DNA of 64,000 nucleotides from Duganella zoogloeoides (GTDB lineage Bacteria > Pseudomonadota > Gammaproteobacteria > Burkholderiales > Burkholderiaceae_D): contig NZ_CP140152.1 in the NCBI RefSeq assembly GCF_034479515.1, positions 4,712,001 through 4,776,000 on the forward strand, in the 5' to 3' direction. How positions within the stretch are numbered: position 1 is the stretch's first letter; each line of letters begins with the position of its first letter. Made by a program: the position numbers and the translations under genes. Below the pieces are notes generated by a model, which did no database searches, was not told where the DNA came from, and saw only the letters and a list, made by a program, of their open reading frames with translations. This document shows, one piece after another, positions 1 through 14,293 of the stretch.

Positions 1-954
1 CGACAAGGTCTGGCGGAACGACTTGGCGCCCGGCAGGCCCTGCATCAGGCCCAGCATGTGGCGCGTAATCGAATTCATCTTCAGGCCGAGCGGGCCGTAC
101 TGCGCCAGCTGCGCCGTGATGTAGGGAATCATCGCCTCGAGCACCTCGGCGCGCGATTTCGGCTCGGTGGTGGCGCCGTAGTAGCGCTGGTCGAACGTGG
201 CCATCAAGAACGGGTTGTGATACGCCTCGCGGCCCAGCATCACGCCATCGACATGGCGCAGGTGCTCGTCGATCTCGGCTTCGGTCTTGATGCCGCCGTT
301 GATGATGATTTCAAACTGCGGGAAATCACGCTTGAGGCGGTAGGCGAAGTCGTACTTGAGCGGCGGGATTTCGCGGTTTTCCTTGGGCGACAGGCCTTTC
401 AGGATGGCGTTGCGCGCGTGAACGATAAACGTGGTGCAGCCGGCGTCCGCCACGGTACCGACGAAATCGCGCACGAAATCGTAACTTTCGGTTTTATCGA
501 TGCCGATGCGGTGCTTGACGGTGACGTCGATATCGACTGCGTCGCGCATGGCTTTCACGCAATCGGCCACCAGTTGCGGCTCAGCCATCAGGCAGGCGCC
601 GAACGCACCCTTTTGCACGCGCTCGGACGGGCAACCGCAATTGAGGTTGATCTCGTCGTAGCCCCATTGCTGGCCCAGCCTGGCACTGGTGGCCAGGTCG
701 GCCGGGTCGCTGCCCCCCAGTTGCAGCGCGACCGGGTGTTCTTCATCGTTGAAGCGCAGGTGCCGTTCGACGTCGCCATACACCAGCGCGCCGGTGGTGA
801 CCATCTCGGTGTACAGCCAGGTGTGCTGGCTGATATGGCGGTGGAACACGCGGCAGTGGCGGTCGGTCCAGTCCATCATCGGCGCCACGGACAGGCGGCG
901 GCCCGGCACGGGGGCGGTGTCGGCGACGGTGGTGTGCGGGGCGGGATTGGTCAT
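1..954 (-). CDS. dusA: tRNA-dihydrouridine(20/20a) synthase, 3' end beyond the window
   Basis: FMN-dependent enzyme that reduces uridine 20/20a in the tRNA D-loop to dihydrouridine. The frame is open for 318 codons from ATG 954 to the window edge, so only the last few residues of a protein of about 330-345 aa are missing. Visible family motifs are the APMMDWTDRHCR start of the TIM barrel (about 24-35), INLNCGCPS with the probable catalytic Cys108, GAFGACLM (117-123) and VKHRIGID (146-153). The combination NLNCGCPS...GAFGACLM fits DusA better than DusB or DusC. It is divergent from the XRE regulator at 1149. There is no strong Shine-Dalgarno before the ATG, so a slightly different start is possible. 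Confidence 0.93.
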   Translation of the reverse strand, partial: MTNPAPHTTVADTAPVPGRRLSVAPMMDWTDRHCRVFHRHISQHTWLYTEMVTTGALVYGDVERHLRFNDEEHPVALQLGGSDPADLATSARLGQQWGYDEINLNCGCPSERVQKGAFGACLMAEPQLVADCVKAMRDAVDIDVTVKHRIGIDKTESYDFVRDFVGTVADAGCTTFIVHARNAILKGLSPKENREIPPLKYDFAYRLKRDFPQFEIIINGGIKTEAEIDEHLRHVDGVMLGREAYHNPFLMATFDQRYYGATTEPKSRAEVLEAMIPYITAQLAQYGPLGLKMNSITRHMLGLMQGLPGAKSFRQTLS

Positions 955-1148
955 GGCGGTAACTGCGGGTGGGGTATGGGGGTCGTCATTATACCGCCAA
1001 ACGCCGCCCCGCCGCCCCGGCCGTATTTCCCGCACAGTTGGCAAAAATAACAAAATTCATCGTTATTCCCGCATATTCACCTTCTCATTCCAGCATGAAT
1101 CCCGAAGAATATGCCTCGGACAACAATCATTCGTTACCAGGGACAACC

Positions 1149-1907
1149 ATGAATTTCGGCGCCAGGCTCAAGCAGATCAGAACCGACAAGAACCTTACCC
1201 AGCCGCAGTTTGCCGAGTTGATCGGCATCGAGCAGTCTTACCTCTCCAAGCTCGAGAACGACAAGTCGCAGCCGTCGGCGGAGATGTTCGGCAGCATCAT
1301 CAAGGCGCTGGGCATGGCGCCCGAAGTTTTCCTGGCCGATCTCGACCAGGAGACGCAGGCATCGCTGCGCCATATTCCGCAGGTGAGCCAGTTCCGCGAA
1401 GGCGTGACCATCCGCCGCGTGCACCATGCGCGGCGCTATGTCTTTGGTGCAGCCGCCGCTGCGGCACTGGGGTTTGCCATGATGCTTGCGGCAAACGACG
1501 GCATCTTCTTTCCCAACAATCAGTACAAGTATGTTTCGAAGGGCGTCATCGCGCCCGGCGAATCCGAGACCATCTTCGAGCAATACCGCCGGATCCAGGA
1601 AATGAGAATGATGGCCAAGATCATCACCATCGAAGAAATGGCGCGCTTGCAGGCCGAGTTCGAAGCGAACCGGCTCAGGCGCATGACGGTCGAGTCATGG
1701 CGCGACCGCGGCAGCGTGTATTTCGAGAATGTGGAAGGCGGACGGCGCATGTTCGAACTGGCCGACAAACGCTACGTCCATTCAGAGGCCAACCGGATCC
1801 TGCAATACCTGGGCGCCCTGCTCGCTTTCTGTGCACCGCTGATCCTGGTCGTCGAATGGCGGCTGCGGGCGGCAGCCCGGCGCATCACCCGTACTTCCGA
1901 TAATTAA
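1149..1907 (+). CDS. Membrane-anchored XRE/Cro-family transcriptional regulator
   Basis: 252 aa. Residues 1-60 form an XRE helix-turn-helix (RLKQIRTDKNLTQPQFAELI, then SYLSKLEN, the recognition-helix region). A first membrane segment is at about 97-116, an outer loop with charged helical stretches at about 117-216, and a second membrane segment at about 217-236 with a short basic tail. The predicted topology puts the DNA-binding domain in the cytoplasm and about 100 residues in the periplasm, as in one-component membrane sensors. ATG 1149 was chosen because it follows an AGGGA ribosome site and starts directly at the HTH; an in-frame ATG at 1095 has less support. The exported protein at 1936 follows after 28 bases, so the two are probably co-transcribed. 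The regulated genes are unknown. Confidence 0.8.
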   Translation: MNFGARLKQIRTDKNLTQPQFAELIGIEQSYLSKLENDKSQPSAEMFGSIIKALGMAPEVFLADLDQETQASLRHIPQVSQFREGVTIRRVHHARRYVFGAAAAAALGFAMMLAANDGIFFPNNQYKYVSKGVIAPGESETIFEQYRRIQEMRMMAKIITIEEMARLQAEFEANRLRRMTVESWRDRGSVYFENVEGGRRMFELADKRYVHSEANRILQYLGALLAFCAPLILVVEWRLRAAARRITRTSDN

Positions 1908-1935
1908 ACAAACCAACCATTACAAAGGAGACACC

Positions 1936-2667
1936 ATGTCGCACTTGAGAACCTTTTTGGCAGGCGCCACCACCATGGCCAGCGCGCTGGCAGCAGTCTT
2001 CGTGCTCACCGGTTCGAGCGATCCCGGCAGGAAGGCGAATTTTGACGAGATCACGGTCGGGCGCATCAATATCGTCGAGCCCGATGGCACCAAACGCCTC
2101 ATCATTTCCAATCGCGCCCAGTTCCCCGGCGCCTTCCACGAAGGCAAGGAAATCGAACGCCCCAACCGCCGCACGTTTGCCGGCATGCTGTTCATCAATG
2201 AGGAAGGCACGGAAAATGGCGGTTTTCTCCAGAAAGGCAGTATCGAAGGAGCTAGCGGCAAGATCGACTCGGGACTGTCGCTGACGTTCGACCGTTTCCG
2301 CCAGGACCAGGCGCTGCAACTGCTCAATACCGACAACGAGAAGTCGCAGCGCACCGCTGTGCTCATCAACGATGTGCCGAACTTCAAAGTCACGTCAATG
2401 GATGACCATCCGCGCTTCCGCGAGCAAGCGAGCAAGCTGGACCGCGCCGGGCAGAAAGCCTACTGGAACAAGCTGACCGAAGAAGGAAGGCTCGGCGTCA
2501 ATCGCATCTGGCTCGGCAACACCGCCGATAAGGGATCATCCCTGCAACTGAAGGATGCCCAGGGCCGCGTGCGCATGATGTTGCTGGTTGGCGCCGATGG
2601 CAAGGCCGAGATCCAGATGCTCGATGAAGCCGGCAAAGTGGTCCGCAGCATCACGCCGACCTTGTAG
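1936..2667 (+). CDS. Exported or membrane-anchored protein of unknown function
   Basis: 243 aa, preceded by a strong AAAGGAG ribosome site 5 bases before the ATG. An N-terminal hydrophobic segment (about 9-27, without a lipobox Cys) should export or anchor it, leaving a soluble periplasmic domain of about 210 residues. The domain contains short beta-rich repeats in which a residue pair is followed by D/E-x-x-G-K/R (IVEPDGTKRL, LKDAQGRVRMML, LDEAGKVVRSI), which suggests repeated beta-hairpins. I do not recognise a named enzyme family and see no catalytic motif. It sits directly behind the membrane-bound XRE regulator. A role as periplasmic partner of that sensor is inference from position only. 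Confidence 0.7.
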   Translation: MSHLRTFLAGATTMASALAAVFVLTGSSDPGRKANFDEITVGRINIVEPDGTKRLIISNRAQFPGAFHEGKEIERPNRRTFAGMLFINEEGTENGGFLQKGSIEGASGKIDSGLSLTFDRFRQDQALQLLNTDNEKSQRTAVLINDVPNFKVTSMDDHPRFREQASKLDRAGQKAYWNKLTEEGRLGVNRIWLGNTADKGSSLQLKDAQGRVRMMLLVGADGKAEIQMLDEAGKVVRSITPTL

Positions 2668-2724
2668 CAGGCGAGAGCCGGCGCGTTATACTCGTAGCCC
2701 TCAGCTACCCACCCGCGCCCATTC

Positions 2725-3177
2725 ATGCTCCAGATCGCTTTTGAAACACCGAACCAGCCCGAGATCATCGCCCTGATCGCCGACCTCGACGCTTACCAGC
2801 TGACCTTGTATCCGCCCGAGAGCGTGTATGCGCTGGACCTCAAATCGCTGATGCAGCCGGAAGTGAAATTTGCGGTCGCCCGCGATGCTGCCGGTGCGCT
2901 GGTTGGCTGCGCGGCGGTGGTGTTGTCGAACGGGTATGGCGAGATCAAGCGCATGTACGTGAAGCCGGAAGCGCGCGGACTCGGCGCAGCCAAGGGCTTG
3001 ATGGCGGCGCTGGAACAGGCTACGCGCATAGCCGGTTGCGACTTGATGGTGCTGGAGACGGGGCCGGCACAGCCGGAAGCGATCGCGCTGTATGCACGGC
3101 ACGGATTCTCGGTATGCGGCCCCTACGGCGATTATCGCGACGATCCCTTGAGCGTCTTCATGCGCAAGGTACTGTAA
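2725..3177 (+). CDS. GNAT-family N-acetyltransferase
   Basis: 150 aa, typical for a single GNAT domain. The acetyl-CoA pyrophosphate-binding motif A is seen as IKRMYVKPEARGLGAAKGLM (75-93; R/Q-x-x-G-x-G/A core RGLGAA). Motif B follows with LETGPAQPEAIALYARHGF (about 113-131), the usual C-terminal signature in which a substrate-side Tyr precedes the last helix. The acceptor substrate cannot be read from sequence. The gene lies 57 bases after the exported protein, and converges on the DUF3141 gene across a perfect 12-bp hairpin at 3183-3210. No strong ribosome site is seen before the ATG. Confidence 0.85.
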   Translation: MLQIAFETPNQPEIIALIADLDAYQLTLYPPESVYALDLKSLMQPEVKFAVARDAAGALVGCAAVVLSNGYGEIKRMYVKPEARGLGAAKGLMAALEQATRIAGCDLMVLETGPAQPEAIALYARHGFSVCGPYGDYRDDPLSVFMRKVL

Positions 3178-3182
3178 GGCAC

Positions 3183-3210
3183 GTTGATCCGCCACCGATG
3201 GCGGATCAAC
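3183..3210. terminator. Perfect 12-bp hairpin between convergent genes
   Basis: GTTGATCCGCCA (3183-3194) and TGGCGGATCAAC (3199-3210) pair perfectly around a CCGA loop. It lies 6 bases after the GNAT stop and 15 bases before the DUF3141 stop. There is no U-tract on either strand, so it is not a standard intrinsic terminator. It may stabilise or define both mRNA 3' ends. Confidence 0.6.
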
Positions 3211-3224
3211 ATACGCACCACGGC

Positions 3225-5474
3225 TTACGCTGCGTCGCCCGCCTGCTGCTTCTTGCGCACCACGGCCAGCTTTGGCCCGAACATCGCTGCCACGCGCTCG
3301 AGGCGCTGGGCGGCGTCGCCGGTGACGGTGCCGGTGGCGCCCACCACCTGGCGCACGATGCCCAGCGCAGTTGCGCGCGCGTCGGGGTCGTCCGGCAGCA
3401 GCAATGGCAAGTCGCGCATCGCCGCTTCTTCGGCCACCTGCAACATCAGGTACTGCTCGCGCAAGACGGTCTTGAAGCGGGTGACGCTCAATTCCTGGTC
3501 ATCGGCAGTACGCAAACGCAACTGGCGGATGGTGGCAAACGCGCGTTCGTCGGCCGCGCTCATCTCCGGGCTGCGGTAGATATACAGCAGTCCTCGAATG
3601 ATCGCTTCGGTCGTGCCGCCTTCGGCGGTCTTGCCGGCGGCAGCGGTGCGGTAGGCGTCAAGTGCTGCTTCACGCGCCAGGTCGCGGCCGATGCGGCGCG
3701 GTGCGCCGTTTTCGGCACGTAAGCCCACCATCGCCTGCAATAGGGGCGAACCGTACACATCGAGGAAGAATTTCTCGGTGGCCTGGTCGCGCACGTCGCG
3801 GTACGCGTCGAGCGAGGCGACGATCTGTTTCGACATGGCATCCTGCATTTGCAGGAAAATATTATCCTTGGCCACCGGGCGGCGTTGCGCGCGCACCCTG
3901 TCGGCCAGCGCCGGGATGCCATCGAGCAGCTTGTTCTTGTTCGAGAACGCCGTGTAGCGCAAGCGCATCGGGTGCGCTTCGCGCAATTGCTTGGCGCTGT
4001 GCTCGGTCACCAGGCTCTTGACGACCGGGCTGACAAAGGTGCGGTACAGTCCCTGGTTGATTTCCGACACGCGCGCCACGGTAGCAAAGCGGCGTTCGTC
4101 TTCGGCATCGTTACCGCCCAGCGCGCGCAAGGAGTCGAGCGTGCGGCGCTCGAAGCGCATCACGTAGTCGCCGCCCATCATGTCGCCAGCCGCCAGTTCT
4201 TCCTGCAGCATCTCCTCGTCTTTTTCCAGGAACACCGCTTCGTACAGGCCGGGCGGCATGATGTCGATCATGTCCATCGCGGCGGTAAACTCCTCGTGTT
4301 CCTTGTTGGCTACCGAGGCGGAAACGAAAATGCCGAGGTGGCCGATACTCTGGTGCATCGAATAGATGATGGTCTGGCCGCCCGCCACCAGCGCGGCGTC
4401 GTCCTCATACAGGTCGAGCACCCAGCCCAGCGCCTGCTGCGGCGGCGTAATGTCGTCGCCCCACGAGCAGAACACCACGATCGGCGACTTGATGTTGCGC
4501 AGGTCGATGCGGTGGCCGTCGCTGTCGAGCAGCGCCGCTTCGCTCAGGCGGTTGCCGACGAACAGCGAGTCGGCGATGTATTGCATTTCGCCGGCGTTGA
4601 GCAGCACCGGGTTGCCCCACCATTTTTCAAATTCGAGGAAGCGCGGCGCCTCGGTATCGATTTTCGAATAGACGTTGTAGTTCTTGGTCCACAGCGTGTT
4701 CGACGGATTCATCTTCTCGAAGTTGGCCACCAGCTGGGCGCCGTCGAAGATGCCGTTGCCGAGGTCGCCAGCGAGCGCGGTCATCCAGGTGCCGCCCAGC
4801 GCACCGCCAAGGTAGCGCAGCGGATTCTTGCCGCGTACGCCAGCCCAGTACGACAGTGGTGCGCCGGCCAGGACCAGCGGACCGACCAGGTCGGGCTTCA
4901 ACGCGGCGGTCATCATGATTTGCCAGCCGGCCTGGCAGTTGCCGATCAGGGCCGGCTTGCCATCGGCTTGCGGGTGGCGCTCGGCCACGTGGGCGATAAA
5001 CGCCGCTTCGGCGCGGCACACGTCCTCGATGGTCTGACCGGGCACCGGCACCGGCGTAAAGCCGACAAAGTAGCACGGATGGCCAGCCTTGAGTACGACG
5101 CCGATTTCGCTGTCGTGCTTCATGCCGCCGATGCCGGGGCCGTGGCCGGCGCGCGGGTCGAACACGATGAACGGCCGTTTCGATGGATCAGGCGCGACGC
5201 CGTCCGGCGGCGCGATGTAGCACAGGCCGTAATTCACGGGCCGCTCGAGCGTGCGGCCATCCATGATGATTTCGAACGGGAAACTCAGTACATGCGGCGC
5301 CGTCTTGGCGGCGCGGGCGATGGTATCGGTGCCGCGCTGACGCAGCACATCGAGAAACAGGATCGACCGCTGGCAAGCGTCCACCCAATAATCGAGCCCT
5401 TGCTGGGCGACATTGAACGGACTGCCTGGCCAGTTCAACAGCCCGGCCCAGGGGTTATTCTTTTCTTCACTCAC
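3225..5474 (-). CDS. DUF3141 protein, PHA-synthase-like alpha/beta hydrolase
   Basis: 749 aa from a GTG start at 5474, chosen because GGAGGA lies 5 bases upstream. An ATG at 5579 would add 35 residues but has no ribosome site. The N-terminal half is an alpha/beta-hydrolase fold resembling polyhydroxyalkanoate synthases. It has a nucleophile elbow GNCQAGW with Cys180, an acid residue in WGDDITPP (about 340-341) and a histidine in SIGHLGIF (about 379), giving a Cys-Asp-His triad as in PhaC. The C-terminal half (about 440-749) is a helical region of no known function. Proteins of this kind carry DUF3141 and are often labelled 3-hydroxyalkanoate synthetase, but activity is unproven. It follows typA in the same direction, separated by a terminator. 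Confidence 0.82.
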   Translation of the reverse strand: MSEEKNNPWAGLLNWPGSPFNVAQQGLDYWVDACQRSILFLDVLRQRGTDTIARAAKTAPHVLSFPFEIIMDGRTLERPVNYGLCYIAPPDGVAPDPSKRPFIVFDPRAGHGPGIGGMKHDSEIGVVLKAGHPCYFVGFTPVPVPGQTIEDVCRAEAAFIAHVAERHPQADGKPALIGNCQAGWQIMMTAALKPDLVGPLVLAGAPLSYWAGVRGKNPLRYLGGALGGTWMTALAGDLGNGIFDGAQLVANFEKMNPSNTLWTKNYNVYSKIDTEAPRFLEFEKWWGNPVLLNAGEMQYIADSLFVGNRLSEAALLDSDGHRIDLRNIKSPIVVFCSWGDDITPPQQALGWVLDLYEDDAALVAGGQTIIYSMHQSIGHLGIFVSASVANKEHEEFTAAMDMIDIMPPGLYEAVFLEKDEEMLQEELAAGDMMGGDYVMRFERRTLDSLRALGGNDAEDERRFATVARVSEINQGLYRTFVSPVVKSLVTEHSAKQLREAHPMRLRYTAFSNKNKLLDGIPALADRVRAQRRPVAKDNIFLQMQDAMSKQIVASLDAYRDVRDQATEKFFLDVYGSPLLQAMVGLRAENGAPRRIGRDLAREAALDAYRTAAAGKTAEGGTTEAIIRGLLYIYRSPEMSAADERAFATIRQLRLRTADDQELSVTRFKTVLREQYLMLQVAEEAAMRDLPLLLPDDPDARATALGIVRQVVGATGTVTGDAAQRLERVAAMFGPKLAVVRKKQQAGDAA

Positions 5475-5600
5475 GGAAATCCTCCAGTCATGTTGCCATG
5501 CACCAAAGTACTCCAGCACCGCAGAAAAGGCAAACGAATCCGGATCATGGAAATCTTGCCGAGGCCAGCATTGATTCATCTGGAAGTGATCCGCATCAAT

Positions 5601-5626
5601 AAAAAAAGCCGCCCGAAGGCGGCTTT
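5601..5626 (-). terminator. Intrinsic terminator of typA
   Basis: Read on the minus strand: stem GCCGCC/GGCGGC (5618-5623 with 5608-5613) around a TTCG-type loop, followed by seven T (5607-5601). It lies 19 bases after the typA stop codon. Confidence 0.9.
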
Positions 5627-5644
5627 CTGGTCCGGCAGAAGCGA

Positions 5645-7477
5645 TTACGCTTCGCGCGATGCTTTCTTACGCTCGTGCTCTTTCAGGAAGCGCTTGCGCA
5701 GACGGATCGATTTCGGGGTGATTTCCACCAGTTCGTCGTCGTCGATGAATTCAACAGCGTATTCCAGCGACATCTGGATCGGCGGCACCAGGCGCACGGC
5801 TTCGTCGGTACCCGACGAACGCACGTTGGTCAGCTGCTTGCCCTTGATCGGGTTGACGACCAGGTCGTTGTCGCGCGAGTGGATACCGATGATCATGCCT
5901 TCGTACACCGGGTCGTTGTGGACCACGAACATACGGCCGCGATCTTGCAGTTTCCAGATAGCGTAGGCGACAGCAGCGCCGTCGTCCTGCGAGATCAGCA
6001 CGCCGTTGCGACGGCCGCCCAGCTCACCTTTCGAGGTGTCGACTGGTGCGTACGCATCGAACACGTGGCTCATCAGGCCGGTACCACGGGTCAGGGTCAT
6101 GAATTCGCCCTGGAAGCCGATCAGGCCACGTGCTGGAATACGGTATTCCAGGCGCACACGGCCTTTGCCGTCCGATTCCATGTTTTGCAGGTCGCCACGA
6201 CGACGGCCCAGTTCTTCCATGACGCCGCCCTGGTTGGCTTCTTCAACGTCCACCGACAGTTGCTCGTACGGCTCGTGGCGCACGCCATCGACCATTTTGA
6301 ACACCACGCGCGGACGCGATACAGCCATCTCGAAACCTTCGCGACGCATGTTTTCGATCAGGATGGTCAGGTGCAGCTCGCCACGGCCCGATACTTCGAA
6401 GGTGGTGTCGTCGTCGGTAGGCGCCACGCGCAGCGCAACGTTGGCTTTCAGTTCCTTGTCCAGACGGTCGCGCAGTTGACGCGAGGTCACGAACTTGCCT
6501 TCGCGGCCAGCCAGCGGCGAGTTGTTGACCATGAAGTTCATGGTCAGGGTAGGCTCGTCGACGGTCAGCATTGGCAGCGCTTCCGGGGTGTCCGGTGCGC
6601 ACACGGTCGAACCGATGCCGATTTCTTCGATACCGTTGATCAGCACGATGTCGCCGGCAACAGCGTCGTCCACCAGCACGCGCTCGAGGCCCTTGAAGTT
6701 CAGCACCTGGTTGATGCGGCCTTTGATCGGCGTAGCGCCTGGGCCGTTCAGAACGATCACGTCCTGGCCGGTTTTGACGCGACCGCGGTTGATACGGCCG
6801 ATACCGATTTTACCGACGTACGACGAGTAGTCGAGCGAGGTGATTTGCATCTGCAGCGGACCATCCGGATTGTCGTCACGTACTGGTACGTGTTGCAGGA
6901 TGGCGTCGAACAGTGGCTTCATGTCGCCGCCGCGTACGTCTTCGGTCAGGCCGGCGTAGCCGTTCAGGCCCGAAGCGTAAACAATCGGGAAGTCCAGTTG
7001 TTCGTCGGTGGCGCCCAGCTTGTCGAACAGCTCGAAGGTCTGGTTGATCGCCCATTCAGGACGTGCACCTGGACGGTCGACCTTGTTGACTACGACGATA
7101 GGCTTCAGGCCCAGGGCCAGCGCCTTACGGGTCACAAAGCGGGTCTGTGGCATCGGGCCTTCTTGTGCATCGATCAGCAGCAGGACCGAGTCAACCATCG
7201 ACAGAACACGTTCCACTTCGCCGCCGAAGTCGGCGTGGCCTGGGGTGTCAACGATGTTGATGTGGGTGCCTTCGTACTCGACTGCGCAATTCTTGGACAG
7301 AATCGTGATGCCGCGCTCTTTTTCGAGATCGTTCGAGTCCATGACACGGGTATCGACCGCCTGGTTTTCGCGGAAGGTGCCGGACTGGCGGAGCAGTTGG
7401 TCAACCAGGGTGGTTTTACCGTGGTCAACGTGGGCGATGATTGCAATGTTGCGAATTGCGCGTTTAGTAGTGGACAT
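5645..7477 (-). CDS. typA: Ribosome-associated GTPase TypA/BipA
   Basis: 610 aa, the normal length for the translational GTPase TypA (BipA), which binds the ribosome and helps 50S assembly and growth under stress or cold. G1 is AHVDHGKT (15-22), followed by the switch region [10 protein letters not shown]3 [12 protein letters not shown] and G4 NKVDRPGA. The EF-G-like domains III and V and the TypA-specific C-terminal domain ending in [11 protein letters not shown] are present. It follows truB after 118 bases. A possible extended -10 element at 7537-7545 suggests it can be transcribed separately, and it ends at a clear terminator. Confidence 0.97.
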   Translation of the reverse strand: MSTTKRAIRNIAIIAHVDHGKTTLVDQLLRQSGTFRENQAVDTRVMDSNDLEKERGITILSKNCAVEYEGTHINIVDTPGHADFGGEVERVLSMVDSVLLLIDAQEGPMPQTRFVTRKALALGLKPIVVVNKVDRPGARPEWAINQTFELFDKLGATDEQLDFPIVYASGLNGYAGLTEDVRGGDMKPLFDAILQHVPVRDDNPDGPLQMQITSLDYSSYVGKIGIGRINRGRVKTGQDVIVLNGPGATPIKGRINQVLNFKGLERVLVDDAVAGDIVLINGIEEIGIGSTVCAPDTPEALPMLTVDEPTLTMNFMVNNSPLAGREGKFVTSRQLRDRLDKELKANVALRVAPTDDDTTFEVSGRGELHLTILIENMRREGFEMAVSRPRVVFKMVDGVRHEPYEQLSVDVEEANQGGVMEELGRRRGDLQNMESDGKGRVRLEYRIPARGLIGFQGEFMTLTRGTGLMSHVFDAYAPVDTSKGELGGRRNGVLISQDDGAAVAYAIWKLQDRGRMFVVHNDPVYEGMIIGIHSRDNDLVVNPIKGKQLTNVRSSGTDEAVRLVPPIQMSLEYAVEFIDDDELVEITPKSIRLRKRFLKEHERKKASREA

Positions 7478-7536
7478 AGTCGTATATTTGCGGAAAAACT
7501 GCGGGTGCGCACAAAAAGCTGTGCGGAAAGCCGGCT

Positions 7537-7545
7537 AGTATAGCA
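7537..7545 (-). promoter_or_regulatory. Possible extended -10 promoter of typA
   Basis: On the minus strand TGC-TATACT lies about 60 bases upstream of the typA start. No good -35 hexamer is seen at 17 bases. The match rests on the TGn extended -10 alone. Confidence 0.4.
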
Positions 7546-7595
7546 TGTTGCGTTGCAACTCTATCGCCGGACTTCTGGTTATTTTCGATGTTGCT

Positions 7596-11929
<4,334 letters not shown>

Positions 11930-11975
11930 TCAGTCCTCTTTTCTATGTGTCGCGGAGATGATAAAGATACTCAAA

Positions 11976-14062
<2,087 letters not shown>

Positions 14063-14067
14063 TCAAC

Positions 14068-14092
14068 AAAAAAAAAATGGGCAAGTGCCCAT
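14068..14092 (-). terminator. Intrinsic terminator in the rimP leader (probable attenuator)
   Basis: On the minus strand: stem ATGGGC (14092-14087), loop ACTT, stem GCCCAT (14082-14077), then a T-tract continuing to 14068. It lies about 75 bases after the predicted transcription start (about 14166) and 41 bases before the rimP TTG. It therefore sits inside the operon leader rather than at the end of rluB, which has its own weak hairpin at 14267. Confidence 0.85.
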
Positions 14093-14172
14093 CTTCCAGT
14101 AATACGATAATACCAACCCGAGCAAAGGATTCCTGCGGTTTTATCCGGACAAGAACTTTTACCAGGCTGGTT

Positions 14173-14201
14173 ATTATAACCTTATTCGGTCGGCGCTGCA
14201 A
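14173..14201 (-). promoter_or_regulatory. Promoter of the rimP-nusA-infB-rbfA-truB operon
   Basis: On the minus strand: -35 TTGCAG (14201-14196), a 17-base spacer and a consensus -10 TATAAT (14178-14173). The expected start of transcription is near 14166, leaving a leader of about 140 nt before rimP. Confidence 0.75.
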
Positions 14202-14266
14202 TCCGCACGCGGCGGAAAACAGCCCTACAGTGGCACTACAACCGCCAAAATAGGGCTTTTGCGGGT

Positions 14267-14286
14267 AAAAACAACCCCGCAGCGGG
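14267..14286 (-). terminator. Weak intrinsic terminator after rluB
   Basis: On the minus strand CCCGC and GCGGG (14286-14276) pair around a very short loop and are followed by GTTGTTTTT. It begins 7 bases after the rluB stop. The short stem makes termination efficiency uncertain. Confidence 0.5.
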
Positions 14287-14293
14287 CGCGGGA

